DNA of 64,000 bases from Bacillus sp. JCM 19058 (GTDB taxonomy: Bacteria; Bacillota; Bacilli; Bacillales_H; Bacillaceae_D): contig BAXO01000006.1 of NCBI GenBank assembly GCA_001310555.1, positions 1-64,000 of the forward strand. The letters are read 5' to 3'. A program made the position numbers and the translations under genes. Below the pieces are notes generated by a model that saw nothing but the letters and a program-made list of their open reading frames with translations, searched no databases and was not told the DNA's origin. Shown piece after piece: positions 49,512-59,479 of the stretch (its first letter is position 1; each line of letters begins with the position of its first letter).

Positions 49512-50049
49512 GGATCTGCTGCCTCTCTACCATGAAGGGCTGTTAAGCGAAGAAACGACTAAGTGGCTAGAAGAGGAAGCGAATCAAAATAAAGACTATC
49601 AGCGGCTTCTGAGCCTTTCGGAACGCCAGTTAACCGACGAGCAAAAAAATCGAGTCAACGATCGATCAGGAAAAAAATGTTTAAGCAAATTCATCGTAAG
49701 CTTTCGATGTATCAAATGATATTTATCGGTGTATCATTTTTGCTGGCGGTTCAAACGTCACTATTAAATGAAAGCTTAGGTTTCATTCTTTGGTATACCG
49801 TTTTAGGCTTGCTGAGCTATTTATTCTATAAAGACGTAAAGCTTGTTTTTCTCATTGCCTTTGTACCGACGTTTTTTTTGGACCATTGTTCATAGCTTTA
49901 ACGATTTTGAACAGACTGGCTTCTGGACCTGGATGGGTCATCTGCTTCTCAATGCTGTAATAATTACCTCGCTTCACTTTTTGTTTGCCATCGTCGGAAG
50001 CGTCATTGGCTGGTGCATTCTTAAAATAAGAGAGGAAGAAAGGAAATGA
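49486..50049 (+). CDS. Probable membrane anti-sigma factor, frameshifted
   Basis: N-terminal cytoplasmic segment IEDLLPLYHEGLLSEETTKW resembles the zf-HC2 anti-sigma domain but lacks the zinc-binding His/Cys pattern. Three or four membrane helices follow (MIFIGVSFLLAVQTSLL, FILWYTVLGLLSYLFY, FLIAFVPTFFWTIVHSF, LHFLFAIVGSVIGWCIL). A7 49643-49649, A7 49671-49677 and T8 49872-49879 are each one base too long. About 186 residues. Its overlap with the sigma gene and 4-base overlap with the next gene imply one operon. Confidence 0.8.
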
Positions 50050-50791
50050 AGAAAACGACCGTTTATGCTGCTTTAATCGTAGTTTTGTCTGCTGCTGTTT
50101 TATTTTTATACAATGCTTATAATGGAAATCCGTTAAGTAAAGTCATTTCTAAAGGCGTGCTAGGAAGCTATTTAGAAGAGATGTACCCTGAAAAAAGCTT
50201 GAGAATTGAGGGAGGATTTTATAATTTTAAATTTGGTGAATACGAATTTCAAGTAATTGAAACTGGTGAGGGTGGTCCTGTAGAATATGAATTCAAGGTG
50301 AGAGGCTTCATAAAGCCGCAAGTAGACTGGGATGGCATTTATTATACTCATCTAGATGAGCCGCTGATGAGCCGTCTGAGCCTGGAGGCAGGGAGGAGCT
50401 TGCCCAGCTGTTATCGCCACAGATTCCAAACCTCATGGAAGTTGAGCCCGAGATCGAAATATCTCAAGGGACATACGAGCCAACGGTTGACTGGCATAAA
50501 GATCTCCAGTTGGAAAAACCAATGGCCTTGTATATGATGCTTGATTCGACTAACCAGTCTGCGGAAAAGCTGTACCGTGATGCTGTTCTCATTCAGCGGC
50601 TTCTAAACGAAGCAGGATATACGTATGAGCATGTGACCATTAACGGTAACGCCTTTGATCATGAAGATGATGACAATGAAGGCTATGTCGTTTATTATCT
50701 AGGGTTTGCCGCTAATACAGAGCTGAAGCAAAAGGATGTCGTGATATGGGAGATGATTAAAAAGAAATACGAATGCTTTTTATACAAATAA
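50046..50791 (+). CDS. Membrane-anchored protein of the ECF operon, unknown function
   Basis: One N-terminal helix (TTVYAALIVVLSAAVLFLY), the rest probably outside the cell: PEKSLRIEGGFYNFKFGEY, a beta-rich stretch, and a C-terminal part with LQLEKPMALYMMLDSTNQSA and an acidic loop HEDDDNEG. One G is missing in the run at 50391-50393. About 248 residues. No family recognised. Being the third gene of the sigma/anti-sigma unit it may be a sensor, an effector or a co-regulator of the sigma factor. Confidence 0.7.
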
Positions 50792-51284
50792 CCGAAGAGG
50801 AAATAAAAGGTGACACTGTATTTCTCGTTTTTTTTAAGATGATTCTACAAAGGATATACAACCATAGAACTTAATCATCTACAAGACTTATGTTTAAAAT
50901 TTACAAATAGTTAATGATTTATGAATATCCTGGTTCGACACGCGGTGTGCTTGAACCAGCTATCTAAACTGGTGATTTAAATAATATTGCGCAGAGCATA
51001 GGGAGTAAAGATAAGATAGACAAAAGAGCAGCAAGCAACCTACCAATCCTCTGTTTTGCTGCTCATCTAATGAACTATTTTAAATAGGTAACCTTTTTGA
51101 ATCCCAATCGTAATTCGAATAATTACAGTGATAACCGCGAGAGACAATACAATACTATCAATAAATGAAAAAAAACCTTGATCCTCACATTAATGTCATG
51201 GTTTACACTGTCGATAAACCATTTGGAGAGGAGAGGTGTTATGCGTTTTTCTTATTTTGCACTGTTTGAGGTGGGTTCGCGCTT
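50792..51284 (-). other. Gap with a possible minus-strand small membrane protein and hairpin
   Basis: On the minus strand, GTG 51188 to TAG 51067-51069 could encode about 40 residues (MRIKVF then SFIDSIVLSLAVITVIIRIT, ending LFKIVH) if the T8 run (51168-51175 on plus as A8) is off by one missing or two extra bases. It is followed by a GAGCAGCAA/TTGCTGCTC hairpin (51026-51064) with four T. The size and single helix resemble type I toxins or other small membrane peptides. No ribosome site was found. Confidence 0.35.
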
Positions 51285-51837
51285 ATGAACATCCTCGTTA
51301 TTGTAACCCATCCCGAACAACAATCATTGACTTTTTCCGTTATGCATCGCTTTCTTGAAGGGCTGCAAACGAATGGACACAACGTAGAAGTCATCGATTT
51401 GTATCGCTACTCATTTGATCCTGCATTATCTGCAGAAGATGAACCGGCTTGGAAGCTTCAAGGAAAAAAAGTTTTCGCCTGAGATTCAAAAAGAAATGAA
51501 ACGAATCCAGTCAGCCGATGCGCTCGTATTTATCTTTCCGTTATGGTGGTATAGCCTTCCTGCCATGTTAAAGGGATACTTTGACAAAGTCATTAACTTT
51601 AAGTTTAACGGCGAAAAGAAGCTGCTCTGGATAACGCTTGCTGGAGCGACCAAACATCATCTAATTAAATATGGAAACCATCAGTTGATTAACCAATATT
51701 TTAATCAAACCATTGCCGGTTGGCTACAGGCTGCAGAGTCATCAACTGAGATTTTGTATGACACGCTAACGAATTCAGAAGAACATATCCAAAGCTTATT
51801 AGACAAAGCTTATCTAATCGGTAACCAATACCGTTAG
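51285..51837 (+). CDS. NAD(P)H oxidoreductase, flavodoxin-like fold, one apparent frameshift
   Basis: Flavoprotein of the NQO1/YwrO/KefF type that reduces quinones or electrophiles. Starts MNILVIVTHPEQQSLTFSVM, with the typical ADALVFIFPLWWYSLPAMLK and GYFDKVINF. A7 51464-51470 is one base too long. A loop of about six residues usual before the ALWI strand seems short here (KFNGEKKLLWITLAG). About 183 residues. It is followed by a MerR regulator after 27 bases, suggesting redox- or electrophile-induced expression. Confidence 0.85.
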
Positions 51838-51864
51838 ACGACCATTTGGAAGGAGGGCTGCTTC

Positions 51865-52239
51865 ATGAAAATTGGCGAATTGTCTGAGCTGACTAACGCA
51901 AGCATCCGTTCCATCCGCCACTATGAAGAGCGTGATTTGCTGTCTTCACAACGTCTTGGCAACGGGTTCCGGTATTTTGACGACTCTGCCATTGAACGGA
52001 TTGAAACAATTCAGCTGTATTTAAAACTAGGGTTTACCACGGCACAAATTAAAGAGATTGTTACATGTATGGAACTTGAACCAGATATAGAGATCGATGA
52101 TTGCGAGGAAACACTTCAAATATACGAAGAGAAGCTGGCGGCCATTAAACAGCAAATGAACGCACTCGTTCCAATGAAAGAACGCCTAGAACAACGGATT
52201 AAAAACATAAAAGCAAAAAGAGAAAAGCAACACAACTAG
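51865..52239 (+). CDS. MerR-family transcriptional regulator
   Basis: 124 residues, intact. N-terminal winged HTH KIGELSELTNASIRSIRHYE with ERDLL and NGFRYFDDSAIERI, then a dimerisation coiled coil (about residues 75-120). A single cysteine pair region (VTCMELEPDIEIDDCEE) could sense thiol stress. Ribosome site GGAGGG before ATG. Likely regulator of the adjoining oxidoreductase. Confidence 0.9.
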   Translation: MKIGELSELTNASIRSIRHYEERDLLSSQRLGNGFRYFDDSAIERIETIQLYLKLGFTTAQIKEIVTCMELEPDIEIDDCEETLQIYEEKLAAIKQQMNALVPMKERLEQRIKNIKAKREKQHN

Positions 52240-52624
52240 ATTGTCATGCGTTCTGTTTCTTTTTCCGAAATATTCATCGACTTTATTAGTGCTACAAAAA
52301 AAAGCAGGAATTCATGTAAGCCAGTTTTGATAGAGCTTATAGTTTGTTGGCTAATTTAACGTATGATGAAAAGAGTGATCTAAACAGCTTTCCAGATGTT
52401 TATTAACATTGCCGAAAGGTTTAACGTACTAAACAGAATATAAGTATAAGATAGCTGGTTATTGTCGTTGCATGTTGGCGGGCTCTTCGGTAGACTGGAC
52501 TCATAGAAGAATTGGGAGCGATACAATGGACTGTGGCATGAACTTTTGATTTTACTGGCAATAAAGTCACGCGCATCATTGTATCGATTCTCTCAAGGCA
52601 AAAAACTGAGAGGAGCTGCAACGG
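52240..52624 (+). other. 385-base gap with an inverted repeat before the lactonase gene
   Basis: CGATACAATG (52519-52528) and CATTGTATCG (52577-52586) are perfect 10-base inverted repeats 48 bases apart, ending 38 bases before the next start codon. They could form an mRNA leader stem or an operator pair. Nothing else recognised. Confidence 0.4.
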
Positions 52625-53682
52625 ATGGCTGAGCAACTAACGATAAGAGGATATATTGGGACTTATACGAAAAAGGAAAGCAAGGGGATTTATACGTTTC
52701 AACTGAACTTGAATGAAAAAAAACTAGAAAATGTCGAGTTAGCCGCTGAAGTAGGAAGTCCCACTTATTTAACGATTAGTGCCGATAAGCAGTATTTATA
52801 TGCTGTGGCGAAAAGAGGTGAGCAGGGCGGAGCCGCTGCATTTACAGTCAACACAGAAAACGGAATTCTGACGTCGATTAATGAAGAGCTGAGTGACGGG
52901 GTATCCCCATGTCACATAAGCGTCGATCAAGCGAATCAGCATGTTATCACCGCAAATTACCATAAAGGAACGATAGAGCTGCAGCAAGTGGCAAGTGACG
53001 GAAGCCTCAAGCCGATTTCTTCGCTGATCAAACATGAGGCTCAGGTCCGAATCAGGATCGTCAAGAGAAGGCGCATGCTCACTTCTCCGGATTTACGCCT
53101 GATGAGAAATTTATTGTTGCTGTCGATCTCGGTACAGACGAGCTGATTACATATAAACAAAACGAGGGAGAGCTTCAGCACGTTCATACCTTTACCTTTA
53201 CACCTGGAAGTGGGCCGAGGCATATCGCCTTTCATCCGAACGGGAAATATGCTTATGTGATGACTGAACTCAGCTCGGAAGTGGTCGCTCTTCATTATAA
53301 TCAGGAGACTGGCCGTTTTAATGAGCTGGCAACAGTATCTGCTCTACCGTCTGAATTTGACGGTGATAGCTACGGTAGTGCTATTCACCTGTCTGCTGAC
53401 GGCCGTTTTGTTTATGTTGCTAACCGTGGGCATAACAGCATTGCCTGCTTCAAGATAGACGCAGAATCCGGCAAGCTAGCAGCAGTCGAACATACAGCAA
53501 CAGGAGGAGACTGGCCGCGTGATTTTGTCCTCGATCCGACCGGGACATACCTCATTGCTGCGAATCAAAACTCTAATACGCTTGTGCTGTTTGGGCGCGA
53601 TGCGGAAACCGGTAGGCTGGAGCTGCTCCAAGCTGACGTTCATGTGCCTGAACCCGTTTGTGTAACCTTTTTAAACAAATAA
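52625..53682 (+). CDS. pgl: 6-phosphogluconolactonase-type beta-propeller lactonase, one apparent frameshift
   Basis: Seven-bladed propeller of the YkgB/Pgl family, which hydrolyses 6-phosphogluconolactone in the pentose phosphate pathway. Start IRGYIGTYTKKESKGIYTF; repeats with PTYLTISADKQYLYAVAKR, PCHISVDQANQHVITANYH, GSGPRHIAFHPNGKYAYVM and YGSAIHLSADGRFVYVANRG; end GDWPRDFVLDPTGTYLIAAN. A G is missing at 53038-53039. About 352 residues. GAGAGGAG precedes ATG 52625. Confidence 0.88.
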
Positions 53683-53801
53683 GCATCGTTTTATCGAATT
53701 TATAAGACGAGCAAATGAGATAACTATTCCGAGCGGACATGCTTAGGAAAACATGCTAAAATGGCTATTGGATAACAAAGTATGAGGTGAGGAGTGGAAT
53801 C

Positions 53802-54728
53802 ATGGAAAAAGTTTTGATTTTTGGGCATAAAAATCCGGACACGGATACGATTTGCTCAGCCATTGCCTACGCTGAGCTGAAGAACAGGCTCGGAATGAAC
53901 AGTGAGGCGGTTCGTCTTGGAGAAGTAAACAGCGAGACAGAATTTGCGCTCCGGTCCTTTGACGTAAAGGCGCCCCGCCTTGTTGAAACAGTTGCTAATG
54001 AGGTTGACCAGGTCATATTAGTTGATCACAATGAAAGGCAGCAAAGTGTTGCTGATTTACAGGATGTTCGAGTGCTTGAGGTCGTGGATCATCACCGCAT
54101 CGCTAACTTCGAAACCGATGATCCGCTTTATTTTCGGGCAGAGCCTGTTGGCTGTACGGCAACTATTTTAAATAAAATGTATAAAGAAAACGGCGTAGAA
54201 ATACGTAAAAGTATTGCTGGATTGATGCTGTCAGCGATTATTTCGGATTCTCTGCTGTTTAAGTCGCCGACGTGTACTGACGAAGATGTCGCTGCCGCTC
54301 ACGAATTAGCGAAAATTGCCGGAGTCGATGCTGAAAGCTACGGACTAGAAATGCTCAAAGCGGGTGCTGACATTAGTGATAAAACAGCTCAACAATTAAT
54401 TTCATTAGACGCGAAGGAATTTCAAATGGGTGACGCGAAGGTTGAAATCGCTCAAGTGAATACAGTCGATCCAGCAGATGTCCTAACCCGTCAAGCCGAG
54501 ATTGAAGCAGTTCTCACCAAAACGATTGATGAAAAAGTGTTGGATTTGTTTGTATTCGTAATCACAGACATTTTGGAAAATGATTCTATCGTCCTCGCGC
54601 TTGGAGACAAAGCAAACGCGGTTGAACAAGCCTTCAACGTCAAGCTCGATAATCAGACGGCGACTCTAAAGGGAGTCGTTTCGAGGAAAAAACAAGTCGT
54701 GCCACCACTAAGTAGTATTCTTGCTTAG
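53802..54728 (+). CDS. ppaC: Manganese-dependent inorganic pyrophosphatase
   Basis: Family II (DHH-DHHA2) cytoplasmic pyrophosphatase. 308 residues, intact. Metal ligands in [26 protein letters not shown] (DHN) and [11 protein letters not shown] (DHH); substrate Arg/Lys in [11 protein letters not shown] at the end. ATG 53802 after AGGTGAGGAG is preferred over ATG 53787. A possible -10 TAAAAT lies just before. Together with PpaX it gives two PPi-handling routes. Confidence 0.96.
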   Translation: MEKVLIFGHKNPDTDTICSAIAYAELKNRLGMNSEAVRLGEVNSETEFALRSFDVKAPRLVETVANEVDQVILVDHNERQQSVADLQDVRVLEVVDHHRIANFETDDPLYFRAEPVGCTATILNKMYKENGVEIRKSIAGLMLSAIISDSLLFKSPTCTDEDVAAAHELAKIAGVDAESYGLEMLKAGADISDKTAQQLISLDAKEFQMGDAKVEIAQVNTVDPADVLTRQAEIEAVLTKTIDEKVLDLFVFVITDILENDSIVLALGDKANAVEQAFNVKLDNQTATLKGVVSRKKQVVPPLSSILA

Positions 54729-54789
54729 CAGAGCACTTTAAACAACTGTATAATTAATTGTCAGGCTATAAGCTGTGGCAAAATGCTTA

Positions 54790-54837
54790 AAGCTAGTGTG
54801 AAATACAACAAATGTCACACTAGCTTCTTTTGTTTTG
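54790..54837 (+). terminator. ppaC terminator
   Basis: Perfect 12-pair stem AAGCTAGTGTGA/TCACACTAGCTT with 13-base loop and T-rich tail. Confidence 0.88.
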
Positions 54838-54869
54838 GAAAAAACAGCGCCCTAATTATAGGCGCTGTT
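54838..54869 (-). terminator. Terminator of the coat protein gene
   Basis: AACAGCGCC/GGCGCTGTT stem with 9-base loop; on the minus strand a run of T follows. Convergent with the ppaC terminator. Confidence 0.85.
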
Positions 54870-54877
54870 GCAGGAGG

Positions 54878-55216
54878 TTAGCTTGATTGGTTGCTCCCGT
54901 AAGGAAACTGATTCGTGTAGCCTGAGAATTGTTGATAGCTTTGCTGCAGCTTTTGAGCATTTGCCGCTTCAATCGCATAAAAACCTTTACGGAACATTGT
55001 GTCGTACAAATTACGCTGACAATCCTGGGTTTCCTGAAAAATGAGATCGATTTTATCATAGAGCTGCTTATGGCTCATTTCGTTGAGTGCAGTTTGGTAT
55101 GAGCCAGCCATATATTTTTCAGTAGCCAGCATATCATTGAGAAAGTCACGCTCAGACATTTGTGGCGTTTTAGGAACTTGCATTTCTGGGTTTTGAATTT
55201 TCGTTTGCTGATTCAT
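54878..55216 (-). CDS. CotF-family spore coat protein (1)
   Basis: 112 residues, intact. A Gln/Pro-rich N-terminus leads to the family segment MSERDFLNDMLATEKYMAGS, then NEMSHKQLYDKIDLIFQETQ, a ferritin-like helical hairpin, and a Gln/Tyr/Ser tail. CotF-type proteins are deposited in the spore coat. AGGAGGAAAT before ATG 55216. The next minus-strand gene is a paralogue. Confidence 0.85.
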   Translation of the reverse strand: MNQQTKIQNPEMQVPKTPQMSERDFLNDMLATEKYMAGSYQTALNEMSHKQLYDKIDLIFQETQDCQRNLYDTMFRKGFYAIEAANAQKLQQSYQQFSGYTNQFPYGSNQSS

Positions 55217-55348
55217 TCCTATTTCCTCCTATTCAGGTCAAGCGCATAATACCGTTCGATGAAGCAGGCAATAAATTAATGTCGACAGGCGATGTGCAGA
55301 CTGGGTAACTCTCAGCTTTCCCACCAGATGGTCGATGCTTACTGTGAG

Positions 55349-55634
55349 TTATTGCAGTGGTACAGCCTGCTGCTGGTTCGTTGCCTGTAATTGCTGCAAT
55401 ATCGACTGATAATGGCGTTGATGCATAATTCCAGCTTGCTCAAGCGCTTGCTTGATTTCAGCATCTTGACACTGTCCGGCAAAGAAATGGGCTTTTTTTC
55501 ATCGCAACGAGGTTCCAAGAAAGCATATCATTGATATACAAATGGTCCTTCGTCGATAGAACAGCTGGCGGTTCAGGCATAATTGGCTGCTGAGCACCCA
55601 TTTGCTGCGGCTGTGGTTGCTGTTGTTGCTGCAT
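55349..55634 (-). CDS. CotF-family spore coat protein (2), one apparent frameshift
   Basis: Starts with a run of Gln (MQQQQQPQPQQMG), then STKDHLYINDMLSWNLVAMK, the same helical motif as the downstream paralogue, and AHFFAGQCQDAEIKQALEQA after repair. T7 at 55494-55500 (plus strand) is one base too long; uncorrected it stops early. About 94 residues. AAAGGAGGAG precedes ATG 55634. Confidence 0.78.
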
Positions 55635-55764
55635 GCAATCTCCTCCTTTGATTCTGCAGGCGTATCCGGATCGGATACATCATTTAGTATGGAGAAATCG
55701 TTATTTTATATGCTGTTAAGTACTGCTAGTTCACAGAAGGCTTCGTGTTATTGAGAATAAAGTA

Positions 55765-55793
55765 TTGCGCACATTCTGTAAATCAGCTATAGT
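55765..55793 (+). promoter_or_regulatory. fadNAE promoter
   Basis: TTGCGC (55765-55770), 17-base spacer, TATAGT (55788-55793), with the FadR-type operator about 43 bases downstream. Confidence 0.65.
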
Positions 55794-55835
55794 AAAAGAA
55801 GCAAGTAAAGGTCGCTTTTTTTTAGACAAAAAAAA

Positions 55836-55853
55836 TGAATGAGCATTCATTCG
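55836..55853 (+). promoter_or_regulatory. FadR (YsiA) operator
   Basis: TGAATGA-GCAT-TCATTCG matches the Bacillus FadR consensus TGAATGA-N4-TCATTCA at all but one base. Long-chain acyl-CoA would release FadR. The ATG at 55835 inside the site is not the gene start. Confidence 0.85.
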
Positions 55854-55888
55854 TTTTTAGTGCGGAAATGCCGAAAAGGAGGAGGAAC

Positions 55889-58265
55889 ATGACTCGCCAT
55901 ATTCGAAAAGTAGCAGTTTTAGGCTCGGGTGTGATGGGCTCCAGTATAGCTGCTCATTTAGCCAATGCCGGAATCCCATCTTTATTGCTTGATATTGTCC
56001 CACAAGAGCTTACAGAAGCTGAAAAAGCTCAAGGCTTAACCTTGAACGATGAGGCCGTTCGAAATCGCTTCAGCACGCTCGCTATTCATAAGCTGAGCAA
56101 GCAGAAGCCGGCACCCCTTTCATCAGCCGAACGGAAAGCGTATATCGAAGCGGGTAATCTGGAGGACGATCTCGAACGTCTTAAAGAAGTTGATTGGATT
56201 ATTGAGGTTGTCGTGGAAAACTTAGCAATTAAGCGTCAGCTGCTGGAGAAGGTCGACGCCTTTCGTAGGCCGAAGACGATTGTTAGTTCGAACACTTCGG
56301 GGGTTTCGATTGATGCGATGGCACGCGATCGTTCGGCAGATTTTCGAGCGCATTTTTTAGGGACTCATTTTTTTTAATCCGCCTCGTTATTTAAAGCTGT
56401 TAGAACTGATCCCAACAAACGAAACTGATCGTCAAGTGATTTCTTTTATGAAAGCGTTTGCTAGGGATGTCCTCGGTAAAGGAGTTGTTATTTGTAAGGA
56501 TACGCCGAACTTCATCGCTAATCGGATAGGGACGTTTGGTTTGCTCATTACGGTAAGAGAGATGCTCAAACATGGACTTTCGATAGGTGAAGTCGATTCC
56601 ATTACAGGTCCATTAATCGGCAGGCCGAAGAGCGCTACTTTCCGGACATTGGATGTCGTCGGGCTTGACACGTTTCTGCACGTTGCCAAAAATGTTTCCG
56701 ACCAAGCAGAAGGAGATGAGCAGGCGGTTTTCACTCCGGCGCCGTTTATGGGGGAAATGGCTGAGAAGGGCTGGCTGGGGAGTAAAACAGCTCAAGGGTT
56801 TTATGTAAAACGAGGGAGCGATATATTTGAGCTTAACCCTGACAGACTAGAATATGAACCGCGAAAAAAAAGCTGCGTACAGCCGTATTAGAGCAAGCGA
56901 AACAAACGAAAGGGCTGCCAGACAGACTTCGATTATTAACGAAAGCAACCGATCCGGCTGGTGCTTTTATTTGGTCGATTATGAAACCGGTGCTCCTCTA
57001 TTCGGCCGAAAAGGTAGCGGAAATTGCGCATGATCTATACGCGATCGATCAAGCAATGAAGCTTGGCTTCGGTTGGAGACTTGGGCCGTTCGAAACATGG
57101 GATGCACTCGGATTTATGGACACAATCGAGCGCTTAGAAGCGGAGGGTGAAGCTATACCGACGTGGATACAAGATATGGTGGCTGCTGGAAATACGGCTT
57201 TTTATCGAGACAATGCTTTTTATCACGACGGCGAATATCGCCCAATAGAAGTCGAGGCAAACGTTTTTCGAGTGACGGCACTGAAGCCTCACGATACGAT
57301 TTTCAAAAATACCGGCGCTCTCTGCTCGATATTGGCGATGATGTCGCTTTACTCGAGTTCCATTCACCGAACCAGTCAATTGGCTTTGACGTCATCCAGA
57401 TGATTAAAAAATCTCTTGATGAGGTGGAACAAAATTATCAGGGACTCGTCATCAGCCACCAAAGAGGGAAAAACTTCTGCGTTGGCGCGAACCTTATGAT
57501 GATTTTAATGGAGGCGCAGGATGACAATTTTTTTTGAAATTGATCTCGTCATTCGTCAATTCCAGCAAGCGATGGCGGCAATTCGTTATTCGGCAAAACC
57601 GGTCGTTGCCGCCCCATTTGAAATGACTCTAGGTGGAGGCGCAGAGGTTTGCTTGCCGGCATCAAGCATTCAGGCTTCGCTCGAAACGTATATCGGTTTA
57701 GTGGAGACAGGTGTCGGCTTGATTCCTGGAGGTGGAGGGAATAAAGAACTTTACCTGCGTCATGTAGAAGCTACTTCGGCTACCAGTGGCCCTGAGCTGC
57801 AAAAAGCGGCGAACCAAACGTTTGAAACGATTGCGATGGCAAAAGTTTCAACGTCAGCCCATGAGGCGTTTACAAACCACTTTTTCAGTGAGCGAGATGG
57901 CGTCGTTATTAATGATATGGCTGTTATTGCCCGAGCAAAGCAGGAAGTGCTTCATTTAGCTCAGGCGGGATATCGTCCGCCACTGCGTGAAAAAAATTCC
58001 GGTTGTAGGCGAGCCAGGGTATGCAACGATGCTACTCGGTGCGAAATCGATGAAATTCGGCGGAATGATTTCGGAGCACGATTTAAAAATTGCCGAAAAG
58101 CTCGCATTCGTCATTGCTGGAGGGCGTGTAGCTAGAGGGACATTAGTTGATGAACAATATTTACTTGATCTCGAGCGTGAAGCCTTCTTAAGTCTAGTTG
58201 GTGAACCGAAATCGCAGCAGCGGATGCAGCATATGCTCGCTAAAGGAAAACCATTAAGGAATTAA
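55889..58265 (+). CDS. fadN: 3-hydroxyacyl-CoA dehydrogenase/enoyl-CoA hydratase, frameshifted
   Basis: Two steps of fatty acid beta-oxidation in one protein. ATG 55889 after GGAGGAGG. NAD site VAVLGSGVMGSSIAAHLANA, IVSSNTSGVSIDAMA and GTHFFNPPRYLKLLELIPT in the dehydrogenase part; C-terminal crotonase part with FEMTLGGGAEVCLPASSIQA and GVGLIPGGGGNKELYLR. Shifts: T8 56368-56375, T8 57528-57535 and A7 57990-57996 one too long; A8 56864-56871 two too long or one short; one A missing at 57305-57309. About 790 residues. First gene of fadNAE. Confidence 0.95.
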
Positions 58266-58279
58266 AGGAGGGGTGAGAT

Positions 58280-59479
58280 GTGAAAGAAGCTGTTATTGTC
58301 GCAGGTGCACGCACACCAGTGGGGAAGGGAAAACGAGGAAAGCTAGCCAATGTTCGCTCCGACGAGCTTGGCGCTTTGGCAATTAAAGAAACGTTGAAAC
58401 GAGCGGATGACTTTGATGCAGAGGAGATTGATGATGTAATTATAGGCTGTGCGATGCCAGAAGCAGAGCAAGGAGTAAATGTCGCGCGCAATATTTCTGC
58501 CTTAGCCGGGCTGCCTCATGCAGTTCCCTCCATCACGATCAATCGCTATTGCTCATCTGGATTGCAAAGCATTGCATACGGTGCAGAGCGGATTATGCTA
58601 GGGCAGGCTCGCGCAATAGTGGCTGGAGGCATTGAATCGATGAGTATGATTCCAATGGGCGGGCATGTCATTGCTCCTCATCCGGCATTAGTCGAGAAGC
58701 AGCCAGAGTATTATATGAATATGGGTCATACAGCAGAAGAGGTAGCCAGTCGTTTTCGTGTTTCCCGCGAAGATCAGGATCGCTTTGCTTTCTCAAGTCA
58801 TCAGCGAGCACTCGACGCGCAACGGGCGGGAAAGTTTAACGATGAAATTGTCCCAGTCGATGTCACCTTTCGTCAAGTAGGTGCTGATTTTAAATTGATG
58901 GAAACGAAGGAGCGGATGACAGCGGATGAGGGAGTACGTGCTGACACAACGCTTGAAGCCCTCGCGAAGCTACGGCCAGTTTTTCACCCTAAGGGGAGCG
59001 TCACAGCAGGAAATGCGTCACAAGTAAGCGATGGTGCAGCTGCGGTTTTGTTAATGGATAAAGAGGAGGCAAAAAGCAAGGGACTTAGTCCAATCCTGAA
59101 GTTTCGTTCTTTTGCCGTTGCCGGTGTGGCTCCGGAAATTATGGGCGTCGGGCCCGTCAAGGCGATTCCAAAGGCCCTTAAGCTAGCCGGGCTTACGCTT
59201 GCTGACATTGGTCTGTTTGAAATAAATGAAGCCTTTGCCTCACAGGCGCTTCAAATCATTCGTGAGCTGGAGCTTGATCGGGAGAAAGTAAATGTAAATG
59301 GAGGTGCGATTGCTCTAGGTCATCCACTTGGCTGTACCGGTACGAAGCTGACATTGACGCTCATGCATGAAATGAAGCGACGGGGCGAACGGTTTGGTGT
59401 CGTTTCAATGTGTATCGGCGGTGGAATGGGTGCCGCTGGAGTCTTTGAGCTAATGGAAGGAAGGGAGACGAGCGAATGA
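58280..59479 (+). CDS. fadA: 3-ketoacyl-CoA thiolase
   Basis: Last step of beta-oxidation, releasing acetyl-CoA. 399 residues, intact. Acyl-accepting Cys in NRYCSSGLQSIAYG, catalytic His in ALGHPLGCTGTKLTLT, second Cys in VVSMCIGGGMGAAGVF. GTG 58280 after AAAGGAGGGG, 14 bases beyond fadN; its end overlaps fadE (ATGA). Confidence 0.96.
   Translation: MKEAVIVAGARTPVGKGKRGKLANVRSDELGALAIKETLKRADDFDAEEIDDVIIGCAMPEAEQGVNVARNISALAGLPHAVPSITINRYCSSGLQSIAYGAERIMLGQARAIVAGGIESMSMIPMGGHVIAPHPALVEKQPEYYMNMGHTAEEVASRFRVSREDQDRFAFSSHQRALDAQRAGKFNDEIVPVDVTFRQVGADFKLMETKERMTADEGVRADTTLEALAKLRPVFHPKGSVTAGNASQVSDGAAAVLLMDKEEAKSKGLSPILKFRSFAVAGVAPEIMGVGPVKAIPKALKLAGLTLADIGLFEINEAFASQALQIIRELELDREKVNVNGGAIALGHPLGCTGTKLTLTLMHEMKRRGERFGVVSMCIGGGMGAAGVFELMEGRETSE

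Noticed and set aside
52240..52624. Small coding gene upstream of the lactonase
   Set aside because: All frames are short and interrupted, with no start plus ribosome site combination.
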